A stretch of 64,000 nucleotides of DNA from Flavivirga rizhaonensis (GCF_004791695.1 NZ_SRSO01000011.1:1-64000), one strand, 5' to 3'. Shown: positions 36,174-45,991, counted from the stretch's first letter. Numbers and translations are program-made. The notes: generated by a model not told the origin, from the sequence alone.

Positions 36174-37940
36174 TTATGATCTGTAGATTTTTTCTATTAA
36201 ATCTACATACTTAGCCTTAATCACTTTTCTTTTCATTTTTAAAGTAGGTGTTAAATGGCCAGCATCAATTGACCAAACATCTGGGGTTATTTCGAATTTT
36301 TTAATTTGTTCCCACTTACCAAAACCTTTATTCGCAGTGTCAATTTCTTCTTGAATACGAGCTAATAATTTTGAATTGTTAATAAGATCATTTGATGACT
36401 TAAAAAGAATTTCATGTCGTCTTGCCCATTCTTCAACAAATTCAAAATTAACTTGAATTAAAGCGGCTGGCATTTTTTCACCATCACCAATAACCATGAT
36501 TTGTTCTATAAAGCGGGATTGTTTAAATTGATTTTCAAGTAATGTAGGTGCTACATATTTTCCGCCCGAAGTTTTAAACATTTCTTTTTTACGATCGGTA
36601 ATTTTTAAAAACCCCTCAGCATCAAATTCTCCAATATCACCTGTATGGAAATAATCTCCAGTCATGACTTCAGCTGTTTTTGCTTCATCTTTATAATATC
36701 CCATCATAACGTTGGGACCTTTACATAAAATTTCACCATCTTCGGCTATTTTAACTTCAACACCGTCTATAACCTTACCAACGTAACCTATTTTCCATTC
36801 GTTATTACGCTTGTCACTTGCAGAAATGCCAGGAGATGTTTCCGTTAAACCATAGCATTCCATAATAGGCATGTCTGCTGCTCCAAATATGCGTCCTAAC
36901 TTAGCTTGTAATGCCGCACTTCCAGAAGCCATGAATACAATATTACCTCCTAAAGCTTGTTGCCATTTTTTAAATATAAGTTTGCGGGCTATAGCTAGTT
37001 TTAATTCATACCATGGGCCATTTTTTTTGTAGGGTTCAAATTTAACTCCAACTTCCACTGCCCAAAAAAACAGCATCTTTTTTATACCAGTTAATTCTGT
37101 GCCTTTCGCAATAATCTTGTCATATACCTTTTCTATTAACCTAGGAACTACGGTCATAGTGGCTGGTTTAATCTCTTTAGCATTATCGCCTATTTTATCC
37201 ATAGATTCTGCAAAGTAAGTTTCAATGCTTCCAAATTGATACAAGTAGAGAAAAACACGTTCAAAAATGTGACATATAGGAAGAAAACTTAGTGCTCTTT
37301 CACCTTGTTTTAATGGGAATTTAAGCTGCGCTGAAAGGACATTAGAAACAATGTTATTATGAGATAACATAACACCTTTAGGTTTTCCAGTAGTACCAGA
37401 CGTATAGATTATCGTAGCTAAGTCCATTGAACTGACATCTTCTTTTCTTTTTTCAACATCTTCTTGTGTGGATTCGTCCTCACCAAGTTTTAATAATTCT
37501 GAATAATGTTTACAACCTTTAATATGATTGAAACTATAAATTTCTTTTAATTTTGTTTTTGATTTTATTGCGTTTACTTTTTCCAATACATCTTCGTCTG
37601 AAACAAAGCAGTATATGGATTCACTATGGTTTAAGATATACTCGTAGTCATCTGCACCAATTGTTGGGTAAATAGGTATGTTTTGCGCTCCTATTTGAAG
37701 GATACCAATATCTATAATATTCCACTCAGTTCTGTTTGTTGTAGAAATAACAGCGATTTTGTCGTGTTTTTTTATATCAAGACTTAATAAAGCTCTACTA
37801 ATTGCATTCGCCTTATCTATATATTCTTTAGTTGAGGTTTTTACCCATTTGCCATCGTACTTAGTAACTAATGCAGCATCTAAAGGATGGTTTTTTAATT
37901 GATAATAAGGAAAGTCAAAAAGTCTTGTAATTTTTTTCAT
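36174..37940 (-). CDS. fadD: long-chain acyl-CoA synthetase (AMP-forming)
   Basis: A 588-residue adenylate-forming enzyme that activates fatty acids with ATP and CoA. The P-loop is IIYTSGTTGKPKGVMLSH, the adenine site is ECYGLTETSPG, and the hinge includes GDIGEFDAEGFLKITDRKKE with the conserved Lys in KTSGGK. No membrane segment is clear. Its stop is 65 bases from the marR operator and it is transcribed in the same direction, so it may be a separate transcript. The acyl-CoA made here feeds the genes at 29234-35601. Confidence 0.9.
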   Translation of the reverse strand: MKKITRLFDFPYYQLKNHPLDAALVTKYDGKWVKTSTKEYIDKANAISRALLSLDIKKHDKIAVISTTNRTEWNIIDIGILQIGAQNIPIYPTIGADDYEYILNHSESIYCFVSDEDVLEKVNAIKSKTKLKEIYSFNHIKGCKHYSELLKLGEDESTQEDVEKRKEDVSSMDLATIIYTSGTTGKPKGVMLSHNNIVSNVLSAQLKFPLKQGERALSFLPICHIFERVFLYLYQFGSIETYFAESMDKIGDNAKEIKPATMTVVPRLIEKVYDKIIAKGTELTGIKKMLFFWAVEVGVKFEPYKKNGPWYELKLAIARKLIFKKWQQALGGNIVFMASGSAALQAKLGRIFGAADMPIMECYGLTETSPGISASDKRNNEWKIGYVGKVIDGVEVKIAEDGEILCKGPNVMMGYYKDEAKTAEVMTGDYFHTGDIGEFDAEGFLKITDRKKEMFKTSGGKYVAPTLLENQFKQSRFIEQIMVIGDGEKMPAALIQVNFEFVEEWARRHEILFKSSNDLINNSKLLARIQEEIDTANKGFGKWEQIKKFEITPDVWSIDAGHLTPTLKMKRKVIKAKYVDLIEKIYRS

Positions 37941-38289
37941 GCGTTTTTTATAGAATCTAGATATGCAAAATATGAAATTAAAAAATGATTTTCAAATTGA
38001 GTTGTAAAATAGAATTTAATACATCAGCTTCTGGATATTTTGATGATTTTAAAACTTTTAATTTCAGGAGCTTATTCTTTATCGTTAAATAACTCAGATT
38101 CTTTAATTTTTTTTGAATTATTATGAAAATCATATCTAATTTAGGATAAAAAATAGTAAAATCTTATAAAAAAGATATTTTTATTGAATATTTAACATGT
38201 ATAAAGGTTAAAAGTTTAAATATTTTTATGTTAAGATCATGTAGCTCAAACGTTTTCGTAAAAAATCTAATCAAAAATACTTGAGTTTA
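37941..38289. other. AT-rich gap between acyl-CoA synthetase and pflB
   Basis: Roughly 350 bases of very AT-rich DNA between divergent genes, before the pflB activator site. No gene, hairpin or repeat was recognised. The promoter for the acyl-CoA synthetase must lie here, but no exact TAnnTTTG was found on the minus strand close to its start. Confidence 0.5.
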
Positions 38290-38333
38290 CTGATAATTGT
38301 CAGTTTTATAATTAAGCCCAGTATTTATTTTTG
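38290..38333 (+). promoter_or_regulatory. pflB promoter with Crp/Fnr-type site
   Basis: The palindrome CTGATAATTGTCAG (38290-38303) is centred 36.5 bases from the last G of a perfect -7 element TATTTTTG (38326-38333). The predicted start is near 38337, which leaves a leader of about 45 bases. The arrangement is identical to those at ccoS and ccoI and predicts activation in low oxygen. Confidence 0.75.
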
Positions 38334-38382
38334 GTATAGTAAAACAAGCATGATTTTTTAAAATATTAATAAAGATAAAACA

Positions 38383-40608
38383 ATGGAAGTAAAACAATTT
38401 AACTACGGAGTTTGGACGGAAAAGGTCAATGTAAGGGATTTTGTTACTAATAACATTACTCCTTATCATGGGACGTCAGAGTTTTTGGTTGGACCAAGCG
38501 CAAAAACTCAAAAATTATGGGAGGTATGTAAAGAGGCTACTAAAGAAGAACGACAAAATAATGGTGTACGTTCTGTAGATACCGAAACAGTTTCTACAGT
38601 TAGTGCTTTTGATGCAGGGTACATTGATAGAGATAATGAAGTCATTGTAGGTTTACAAACTGACGAATTATTAAAACGAACTATGAAACCTTTTGGAGGT
38701 TTTAAAGTGGTGCAAAAAGCATTACAAGAACAAGGTGTAAAACCTAATAGTAACTTAACAGAATTATTTTCTAAGTATGTTAAAACACATAATGATGGTG
38801 TGTTTGATGCATATAATGCTGAAATAAAAAAATACCGTTCATTAGGTTTCTTGACAGGGTTACCAGATAACTATGCTCGTGGTAGAATAATTGGTGATTA
38901 TCGTCGTGTAGCTTTATACGGAATAAACTTCTTAATTAAATCTAAACAAGAAGATTTATCAAATATAAAAGGTCCAATGAGCGATGCTGTTATTCGTTTG
39001 CGAGAAGAAGTTTCTGAGCAAATAAAAGCATTGAAAGAAATAATTGAATTAGGTGCTAAATATGATTTAGACTTAACGCGTCCTGCTGAAAATGCAAAAG
39101 AAGCGGTACAATGGACTTATATGGCTTACCTAGCTGCTGTAAAAGAGCAAGATGGAGCAGCCATGTCTTTAGGGAATGTATCTACATTTTTGGATATCTA
39201 TATTGAGAATGATTTACAAGAAGGTCTTATTACTGAAGAAGAAGCTCAGGAATATATCGATCAGTTTGTTATGAAACTTCGTATGGTACGTCATTTAAGA
39301 ATGAGTGCTTATGATGAAATTTTTGCTGGAGACCCAACCTGGGTGACCGAAGCTATAGGTGGTATGTTTGAAGATGGAAGAACTAAGGTCACTAAAACCT
39401 CTTTTCGTTTCTTAAATACTTTGTACAATTTAGGTCCTTCACCCGAACCAAATATGACCATTCTCTGGTCTAAAGATTTACCACAAAACTTTAAGGATTT
39501 TTGTGCTAAAGTATCTATCGATACATCATCAATTCAATTTGAAAATGATGAATTAATGAGAGAAAATAGAGGATCTGATGATTACGGAATAGCATGTTGT
39601 GTGTCTCATCAGGCGTTAGGGAAATCCATCCAGTTCTTTGGAGCACGGACTAACTTAGCTAAAACATTATTATTAGCTATTAATGGTGGGCGTTGTGAAA
39701 TAACGGGAACTCAAATGGTAGATGGTATTGAACCTTGCGATTGTGAGTATTTAGATTTCGATAAAGTCATGGCTAACTTTAAAATAGCTATGAAAGAAGT
39801 AGCGCGTGTTTATAATGATTCCATGAACATTATTCACTATATGCATGATAAATATTATTACGAAAAAGCTCAAATGGCATTAATTGATACTAATCCAAGT
39901 ATTAATATTGCTTATGGTATAGCTGGTTTATCAATTGTGGCAGATTCACTGTCAGCAATTAAATATGCAAAAGTTAAACCAATAAGAAATGAAGACGGAT
40001 TAACTGTTGATTTCAAAATAGAAGGCGATTTCCCATATTATGGTAATGATGACGATAGAGTAGACGAATTAGCAGCAAAAGCCGTGGCAGATTTTAATGA
40101 TGAATTAAAGCAATTAGCAGTTTACAAGGATGCAGAACCAACTATGTCTGTGTTAACTATTACATCTAATGTCGTTTATGGAAAGAAAACAGGAGCAACA
40201 CCAGATGGTAGAGCAAAAGGAATTCCATTTGCGCCAGGAGCTAATCCAATGCATGGTCGCGATTCTCAAGGAGCAATTGCATCATTAAACTCAGTAGCAA
40301 AAATTAATTATAAAGATTCTCAGGATGGTATTTCAAATACGTTCTCAGTAGTACCAAAATCTTTGGGAGCTAATGAAGAAGATAGAATTGAAAATTTAGC
40401 AACTATTTTAGATGGCTATTTCTCCAGAAATGCACAACATGTCAATATTAATGTATTAGATAAGGAAACATTGATTGATGCTATGGATCATCCAGAGGAA
40501 TACCCACAATTAACAATACGTGTTTCTGGTTATGCTGTTAATTTTGTAAGATTAACAAAAGAACAGCAATTAGAAGTTATCACACGTTCTTTCCACGAGT
40601 CCATGTAG
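38383..40608 (+). CDS. pflB: pyruvate formate-lyase (formate C-acetyltransferase)
   Basis: A 741-residue glycyl radical enzyme that splits pyruvate and CoA into acetyl-CoA and formate. The catalytic Cys pair is C405-C406 in [16 protein letters not shown], and the radical Gly is G716 in RVSGYAVNF, at the right distance from the C-terminus. The N-terminal part shows the SPITPY-type block as [16 protein letters not shown]. It is oxygen-sensitive and works in anaerobic growth, consistent with the Fnr-type promoter. The activase gene follows 41 bases downstream. Confidence 0.95.
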   Translation: MEVKQFNYGVWTEKVNVRDFVTNNITPYHGTSEFLVGPSAKTQKLWEVCKEATKEERQNNGVRSVDTETVSTVSAFDAGYIDRDNEVIVGLQTDELLKRTMKPFGGFKVVQKALQEQGVKPNSNLTELFSKYVKTHNDGVFDAYNAEIKKYRSLGFLTGLPDNYARGRIIGDYRRVALYGINFLIKSKQEDLSNIKGPMSDAVIRLREEVSEQIKALKEIIELGAKYDLDLTRPAENAKEAVQWTYMAYLAAVKEQDGAAMSLGNVSTFLDIYIENDLQEGLITEEEAQEYIDQFVMKLRMVRHLRMSAYDEIFAGDPTWVTEAIGGMFEDGRTKVTKTSFRFLNTLYNLGPSPEPNMTILWSKDLPQNFKDFCAKVSIDTSSIQFENDELMRENRGSDDYGIACCVSHQALGKSIQFFGARTNLAKTLLLAINGGRCEITGTQMVDGIEPCDCEYLDFDKVMANFKIAMKEVARVYNDSMNIIHYMHDKYYYEKAQMALIDTNPSINIAYGIAGLSIVADSLSAIKYAKVKPIRNEDGLTVDFKIEGDFPYYGNDDDRVDELAAKAVADFNDELKQLAVYKDAEPTMSVLTITSNVVYGKKTGATPDGRAKGIPFAPGANPMHGRDSQGAIASLNSVAKINYKDSQDGISNTFSVVPKSLGANEEDRIENLATILDGYFSRNAQHVNINVLDKETLIDAMDHPEEYPQLTIRVSGYAVNFVRLTKEQQLEVITRSFHESM

Positions 40609-40628
40609 TAGTTTTATTAATATTTTTA

Positions 40629-40669
40629 AGTATCTGCAAAAGGAGAGTCATGCTCCTTTTGTGGATACT
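40629..40669. promoter_or_regulatory. hairpin between pflB and pflA covering the pflA start
   Basis: Two 17-base arms (40629-40645 and 40653-40669) pair at 15 positions around a loop AGTCATG. The strongest parts are CAAAAGGAG and CTCCTTTTG; AAAGGAG resembles a Shine-Dalgarno sequence and the ATG at 40650 is in the loop. It could reduce pflA translation, protect or process the pflB message, or both. Confidence 0.6.
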
Positions 40670-41438
40670 AAATTTAAAAAGTTGTCTTATCAAAACAGAA
40701 GAAAACATATTAAGAGTACACTCTATTGAGTCCTTTGGAACACATGATGGTCCTGGAATTCGCATGGTTATATTTTTGCAGGGGTGTAAATTAAAATGTC
40801 TGTATTGTCACAATCCGGATACTATTGAAACGTCTGGTGGTAAGTTATACCATATTGAAGAATTGGTGAAAATGGCAGTAAAGGAGAAACCTTATTTTGG
40901 AAAAAAAGGAGGCGTTACGGTATCTGGAGGAGAGCCTTTATTACAATCTAAAGAATTAGTGCCTTTTTTTAAAAGATTAAAAGAAGAAGGTATTCATACC
41001 AATATTGATACTAACGGTAGAATACTAAATCATTTCACAGAGGAATTATTAGATACTTATGCAGATTTGGTCATGTTAGATATTAAACATATGACAGAGG
41101 AAGGTTATGAAGCTATAACTGGGATGCGTAATAAAGAAACCGCTTTTAATTTTGCCAAGCATAGAGAAGCGTCAGGGAAAAAAATGTGGTTGCGGTATGT
41201 ATTGATACCCGAAATCACTAATAAACCTGAGCTTTTACACCAAATGGGAGCGTATTTTAAAGATTATAAAACTATTGAAAAGATTGAGTTGCAACCATAT
41301 CATAAACTAGGTATTCATAAATGGGAAGCTTTAGGTTGGGATTACCAATTGAAAGATGCCCGTGAAAATACAGAGGAAGAGATAGATGCTGCAGTAGAGA
41401 TTTTAAAGAATTATTTCAAAGAAGTTAAAGTAAATTAA
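40650..41438 (+). CDS. pflA: pyruvate formate-lyase activating enzyme
   Basis: A 262-residue radical-SAM enzyme that puts the glycyl radical on PflB. The 4Fe-4S site is CKLKCLYC (C46, C50, C53), preceded by FGTHDGPGIRMV, and the SAM-binding GG motif is in TVSGGEPLLQ. The start is uncertain: ATG 40650 lies in a hairpin loop and a TTG at 40659 is also possible; relatives begin close to RVHSIESFGTHDG, so the first 20 residues are probably an extension. It follows pflB and precedes the OFA transporter. Confidence 0.92.
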   Translation: MLLLWILNLKSCLIKTEENILRVHSIESFGTHDGPGIRMVIFLQGCKLKCLYCHNPDTIETSGGKLYHIEELVKMAVKEKPYFGKKGGVTVSGGEPLLQSKELVPFFKRLKEEGIHTNIDTNGRILNHFTEELLDTYADLVMLDIKHMTEEGYEAITGMRNKETAFNFAKHREASGKKMWLRYVLIPEITNKPELLHQMGAYFKDYKTIEKIELQPYHKLGIHKWEALGWDYQLKDARENTEEEIDAAVEILKNYFKEVKVN

Positions 41439-41440
41439 AA

Positions 41441-41461
41441 AGTGTTGTTAGAATCAACACT
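41441..41461. promoter_or_regulatory. hairpin between pflA and the OFA transporter
   Basis: Arms AGTGTTG and CAACACT are perfectly complementary with a 7-base loop. No T-run follows, so full termination is unlikely; it may reduce read-through or stabilise the upstream transcript. It lies 16 bases before the transporter start. Confidence 0.45.
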
Positions 41462-41476
41462 CAAACTATAAATATT

Positions 41477-42733
41477 ATGCAAACACAAAAACTTAAAAAC
41501 CGTTGGTTAATAGCAGCTTCAGCAGTTGGAATTCATATTTCAATAGGGTCTGTTTATGCGTATTCGGTTATGACCAATCCGGTTAAAGATATTTTTGATG
41601 TTGATGGAAGTGTTATAAAATGGGCATTTAAAATTGCTATTTTATTATTAGGATTATCGGCAGCATTTTTAGGTAGATGGGTAGAAAAAGTAGGACCAAA
41701 AGTAAGTGGTACGACAGCAGGGGTATTTTATGGAATAGGTATTTTAGGTTCTGGACTTGCTGTACAATTTGAATCATTAATCCTATTTTATTTATGCTAT
41801 GGCGTTATTGGAGGTATTGGTTTAGGCTTAGGATACATTACACCAGTAAGTACCTTGGTAAAATGGTTTCCAGACAGACGTGGTTTAGCAACAGGAATGG
41901 CTATTATGGGCTTTGGTTTTGCTGCTTTGGTTTTTGGACCTGTCATGCAATCGCTTTTTGACGCTGTTGGCGTATCCAATGCCTTTTACATTTTAGGAAT
42001 TATATATATGGTATTAATATTGTCTTCTGCAAGATATATTGAAAGACCACCAGAAGGCTATATGCCAGCAGGCTTTAAACCAGGAGAAGGTAAAACTATA
42101 AAGGCAGATATAGCAAATATTGATGCAAATGCTTCTCTGAAAACGCCACGTTTTTATTACATCTGGATTATGATGTTCATTAATATTGCTTGTGGTATTG
42201 CCATTATATCGGCGGCAAGTCCGATGATGCAGGAAAAATTAAATTACACGCCTATGGAAGCAGCGGCAATAGTAGGTTTAATAGGAGTTTTTAATGGTTT
42301 AGGTAGAATTATGTGGTCCAGTCTTTCAGATTATTTAGGACGTGCAAATACTTATATTATATTCTTTGCTTTTCAAATTCTGGCATTCTTTTTCTTACCG
42401 AAAATTTCCATGGAAATAGCCTTCTTAGTCGTGCTGTTTACGGTTATTACCATGTATGGTGGCGGATTTGCAACCTTGCCAGCATTTTTAGGTGATTTAT
42501 TCGGAACTAAACAATTAGGAGCGATTCACGGTATGGTATTAGCAGCTTGGGGATTAGCAGGTGTTGTAGGACCTACAATTTACGATGTTGTTAAAAATGC
42601 CACAGGATCATTAGATGCCACCTTAGAAGTCTTTGCTGGCTTATTCGTTATCGCATTGATTGTATCATTATTAATGAAACGTACAGTAAATAAAGCTTAT
42701 AAAAAAATAGATGAAAAATTGAATTTTGCTTAA
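41477..42733 (+). CDS. MFS transporter, oxalate/formate antiporter (OFA) family
   Basis: A 418-residue protein with about twelve membrane helices and the OFA signature start NRWLIAASAVGIHISIGSVYAYSVM, including GIGLGLGYITPVSTLVKWFPDRRGLATG. OFA members exchange oxalate/formate or carry lactate and other monocarboxylates. Downstream of pflB-pflA, a role in exporting formate or taking up a monocarboxylate is likely, but the substrate cannot be read. The terminator at 42766 ends the unit. Confidence 0.85.
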   Translation: MQTQKLKNRWLIAASAVGIHISIGSVYAYSVMTNPVKDIFDVDGSVIKWAFKIAILLLGLSAAFLGRWVEKVGPKVSGTTAGVFYGIGILGSGLAVQFESLILFYLCYGVIGGIGLGLGYITPVSTLVKWFPDRRGLATGMAIMGFGFAALVFGPVMQSLFDAVGVSNAFYILGIIYMVLILSSARYIERPPEGYMPAGFKPGEGKTIKADIANIDANASLKTPRFYYIWIMMFINIACGIAIISAASPMMQEKLNYTPMEAAAIVGLIGVFNGLGRIMWSSLSDYLGRANTYIIFFAFQILAFFFLPKISMEIAFLVVLFTVITMYGGGFATLPAFLGDLFGTKQLGAIHGMVLAAWGLAGVVGPTIYDVVKNATGSLDATLEVFAGLFVIALIVSLLMKRTVNKAYKKIDEKLNFA

Positions 42734-42765
42734 ACAGCATCATTTTATTATGTCTTAGTCGAGAG

Positions 42766-42799
42766 AAGCACTTTCATTTAGTTGAAAGTGCTTTTTTCT
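42766..42799 (+). terminator. terminator of the pfl operon
   Basis: An 11-bp perfect stem AAGCACTTTCA/TGAAAGTGCTT with a 6-base loop (TTTAGT) followed by a T-run. It lies 33 bases after the OFA gene stop and is a textbook intrinsic terminator. Confidence 0.9.
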
Positions 42800-42918
42800 T
42801 TATACTCATCTTAAATTTTCAATTTAAAAGATAAAAATGTGGTTAAAAAATTCATTTTTCATTAAATGAGTTTCAATACTAAAAAACATGCTATTTTCCA
42901 GTGTAAAAGACTTATAAC

Positions 42919-42962
42919 ATGACTTTTGTCATGGTAATTTCTCATTTAAAAATGTACTTTTA
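42919..42962 (+). promoter_or_regulatory. ppdK promoter with Crp/Fnr-type site
   Basis: The palindrome ATGACTTTTGTCAT (42919-42932) is centred 36.5 bases from the last base of TACTTTTA (42955-42962), a -7 element with one mismatch to TAnnTTTG. The expected start is near 42966. It is the fourth copy of this motif-to-promoter spacing in the window. Confidence 0.7.
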
Positions 42963-43000
42963 AAACACTTTTTTAAATGAGAAATTTAACAATAATAATT

Positions 43001-45730
43001 ATGGAAATACTTGAAAATGTAAAGAATCGAGTTTTCAAATTTGGAAACAAAACAGCTGATGGAAATAGCAAAATGAGAAATCTCTTAGGAGGGAAAGGAG
43101 CAAATTTAGCAGAAATGAGTTTATTAGGAATACCAGTTCCACCAGGGTTTACTATTACAACTGAAGTTTGTACAGAATATAATTTATTAGGACAGGAAGC
43201 TTTAGTAGAAATGATTAAAGAAGAGGTAGAAGCTTCTATAGCCAGTATCGAAACTCAAATGGGAACTTCTTTTGGAGATAAAGAAAATCCGTTACTAGTA
43301 TCCGTACGTTCTGGAGCCAGAGTATCTATGCCTGGTATGATGGACACCGTTCTTAATTTGGGCATGAACGATGAGGTGGTACTTGGATTAGCTAAAAAAA
43401 CAAACAATGAACAATTTGCCTGGGATTCTTACCGTCGTTTTATTCAAATGTATGGAGGAGTCGTTCTGGGTATGAAGCCAGCTTCAAAGGAAGATATAGA
43501 TCCTTTCGAGGAAATCATGGAGGATCTTAAAGAAAAAAGAAGTATTCAATTGGATACAGAGTTTACCGTACAGGATTTAAAAGACCTTGTTTACGATTTT
43601 AAGCGTGCGATTAAAAAAAGAACTGGATTAGATTTTCCAACAGATCCATGGGATCAACTGTGGGGAGCAATTATTGCAGTGTTTAATAGTTGGAATGGAG
43701 ATAGAGCCATTTACTATAGAAATATGAATGGGTATCCTGCAGATTGGGGAACGGCCGTCAATGTACAAGCTATGGTTTATGGCAATATGGGTGATAATTC
43801 TGGAACTGGTGTATGTTTTACGCGTGATGCAGGAACAGGAGAAAATGTGTTTAATGGAGAATATTTAATTAATGCTCAGGGAGAAGACGTTGTAGCAGGT
43901 GTAAGAACGCCTCAGCAAATCACAAAATTAGGATCGCAACGTTGGGCAGAATTAGCAAAAATAGAAGAAACAGATAGAAAAGAAAATTATCCTTCACTGG
44001 AAGAATTAATGCCTTCTATTTTTGAAGAGTTGAATACGTATCAGGATATTCTGGAAAAACATTACCGTGATATGCAGGATATGGAATTTACAATGCAAGA
44101 TGGTAAACTTTGGATTCTTCAAACAAGAAACGGAAAACGAACTGGAGCTGCTATGGTAAAAATAGCCATGGATTTGTTAAAAGAAGGAATGATTGATGAA
44201 AAAGAAACATTATTATTAATAGAACCAAATAAGTTGGATGAACTTTTGCACCCGGTTTTTGATCCAGAAGCACTTAAAAGAGCGAATGTTATTGCACAGG
44301 GATTACCCGCTTCGCCTGGTGCAGCAACTGGTAAAATTGTCTTTTTTGCAGATGAAGCAAATAAGTACAAAAGCAGTATTTTAGTTAGAATAGAAACGTC
44401 GCCTGAAGATTTAGAAGGGATGAATATTGCTAAAGGAATATTAACTGCTCGAGGCGGTATGACCTCACATGCGGCTGTTGTTGCCCGTGGCATGGGTAAA
44501 TGTTGTATTTCTGGCGCAGGTGCTTTGAAGGTTAACTATAAAAAGAGAACCCTTACGGTTGATGGTCATGAATATCATGAAGGTGATTGGATTTCATTAA
44601 ATGGCTCTACAGGTAATATCATAGAAGGAAAAGTAGCAACCAGAGAACCTGAGTTAGGGGGTGAGTTTGCTGAAATAATGAAACTTGCCGATAAATATGG
44701 GGTTGTTAAAGTTAGAACAAATGCCGATAGTCCAAAAGATACTAGAGTAGCTCGTAGTTTTGGAGCACAGGGGATAGGTTTAACAAGAACAGAACATATG
44801 TTTTTCGAACTTGATAGAATCAAGGCTATGCGAGAGATGATTTTAGCTGATACTGTAAAAGAAAGAAAACAAGCTTTAGAGGATTTGTTACCAATGCAGC
44901 GTGCTGATTTTGAAGGTATATTTGAGGCTATGGAAGGTCATGCTGTAACTATTAGATTACTAGATCCTCCATTACACGAATTTGTTCCCCATCAGTTAGC
45001 AACCCAAAAAGAACTTGCTGAAGATATGCATATTCCTTTACAGGCTGTAAAAAACAAAGTAGCAGAATTGGAAGAATTTAATCCCATGTTAGGGCATAGA
45101 GGCTGTCGATTGGGTAATACATATCCAGAAATTACAGAAATGCAAACACGTGCTATTATTGAAGCAGCACTTAATTTAAAAGAACGTGGTATTATTTGTA
45201 AGCCAGAAATCATGGTTCCTTTGGTAGGAACTGTTAAAGAGTTTGAAGCTCAAGAACAGATAATTAGAACTACGGCAACTACTATTTTTGAAGAGCGAAA
45301 TGATACTGTAGAATATTTAGTAGGTACTATGATAGAAATACCCAGAGCGGCATTGATGGCAGATCAGATTGCAAAAAAAGCCGATTTCTTTTCTTTTGGA
45401 ACGAATGATTTAACACAAATGACCTTTGGATATTCTCGTGATGATGCCAGTAAATTTTTACCAATTTATATCGAAAAAGGAATCTTAAAAGTAGATCCTT
45501 TTGAAGTTATAGATCAAGAAGGAGTAGGTCAATTAGTTAAAACTGGAACAGATCGAGGCCGAACAACCAAACCAAACTTAAAAGTTGGTATTTGTGGTGA
45601 GCATGGAGGAGAACCAAGTTCTATTGAATTTTTCTATAATATAGGTATGGACTATGTGAGTTGTTCGCCATATAGAGTGCCAATTGCCAGATTAGTTTCT
45701 GCACAAGCAGCTATAAAAGCAACTTTATAG
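43001..45730 (+). CDS. ppdK: pyruvate, phosphate dikinase
   Basis: A 909-residue enzyme that interconverts pyruvate + ATP + Pi with PEP + AMP + PPi. The N-terminal nucleotide-binding domain begins with FGNKTADG...GGKGANLAEMSLLG, the phospho-His domain is GGMTSHAAVVARGMG and the C-terminal PEP domain ends SCSPYRVPIARL with the catalytic Cys. ATG 43001 was chosen because it gives a 35-base leader and a normal start; ATG 42977 would add eight residues close to the predicted transcription start. Its Fnr-type promoter suggests use in low oxygen, perhaps saving ATP through PPi-linked glycolysis. Confidence 0.95.
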   Translation: MEILENVKNRVFKFGNKTADGNSKMRNLLGGKGANLAEMSLLGIPVPPGFTITTEVCTEYNLLGQEALVEMIKEEVEASIASIETQMGTSFGDKENPLLVSVRSGARVSMPGMMDTVLNLGMNDEVVLGLAKKTNNEQFAWDSYRRFIQMYGGVVLGMKPASKEDIDPFEEIMEDLKEKRSIQLDTEFTVQDLKDLVYDFKRAIKKRTGLDFPTDPWDQLWGAIIAVFNSWNGDRAIYYRNMNGYPADWGTAVNVQAMVYGNMGDNSGTGVCFTRDAGTGENVFNGEYLINAQGEDVVAGVRTPQQITKLGSQRWAELAKIEETDRKENYPSLEELMPSIFEELNTYQDILEKHYRDMQDMEFTMQDGKLWILQTRNGKRTGAAMVKIAMDLLKEGMIDEKETLLLIEPNKLDELLHPVFDPEALKRANVIAQGLPASPGAATGKIVFFADEANKYKSSILVRIETSPEDLEGMNIAKGILTARGGMTSHAAVVARGMGKCCISGAGALKVNYKKRTLTVDGHEYHEGDWISLNGSTGNIIEGKVATREPELGGEFAEIMKLADKYGVVKVRTNADSPKDTRVARSFGAQGIGLTRTEHMFFELDRIKAMREMILADTVKERKQALEDLLPMQRADFEGIFEAMEGHAVTIRLLDPPLHEFVPHQLATQKELAEDMHIPLQAVKNKVAELEEFNPMLGHRGCRLGNTYPEITEMQTRAIIEAALNLKERGIICKPEIMVPLVGTVKEFEAQEQIIRTTATTIFEERNDTVEYLVGTMIEIPRAALMADQIAKKADFFSFGTNDLTQMTFGYSRDDASKFLPIYIEKGILKVDPFEVIDQEGVGQLVKTGTDRGRTTKPNLKVGICGEHGGEPSSIEFFYNIGMDYVSCSPYRVPIARLVSAQAAIKATL

Positions 45731-45745
45731 TATTTAGTACTTAAA

Positions 45746-45887
45746 TAATGTGAGTTCGACATATTAAAGACTAACAATCAATTGTTTAACTATTTTAATA
45801 GAGAAACTATGTCATTCCGAATGCTACGGAGGGTAAAATATATTTTACTTGAACGTATATAGTGTAGCTATTGAGGGTGAATCCCAT
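45746..45887. mobile_element. MITE-like element, family A, partial copy 3
   Basis: Its left end TAATGTGAGTTCGAC and the following 120 bases match copy 2 (28344 onward), including GAATGCTACGGAGGGTAAAA and CTTGAACGTATATAG. The right part is missing after AATCCCAT. It lies 15 bases after the ppdK stop, again at a gene 3' end. Confidence 0.65.
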
Positions 45888-45897
45888 GTCTTTGGCG

Positions 45898-45933
45898 AAA
45901 AAAGCCTTTTCGTTTAGTTGAAAAGGCTTTTTT
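45898..45933. terminator. terminator between ppdK and DinB gene
   Basis: A stem GCCTTTTC/GAAAAGGC extended by A/T pairs (AAAAAA and TTTTTT) with loop GTTTAGTT. The T-runs on both strands make it bidirectional: it serves ppdK on the plus strand and the DinB gene (stop 45992) on the minus strand. A MITE now separates it from ppdK. Confidence 0.85.
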
Positions 45934-45991
45934 ACTATATACTAATTTGATTACTTAAAAATTTTGTTTTTAAAAGATAAGTTTGGCGTTA

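Noticed and set aside
44119..45213. Long minus-strand frames opposite ppdK
   Set aside because: They lie wholly inside the clear PPDK coding region and have no family resemblance; the codon pattern belongs to the plus strand.
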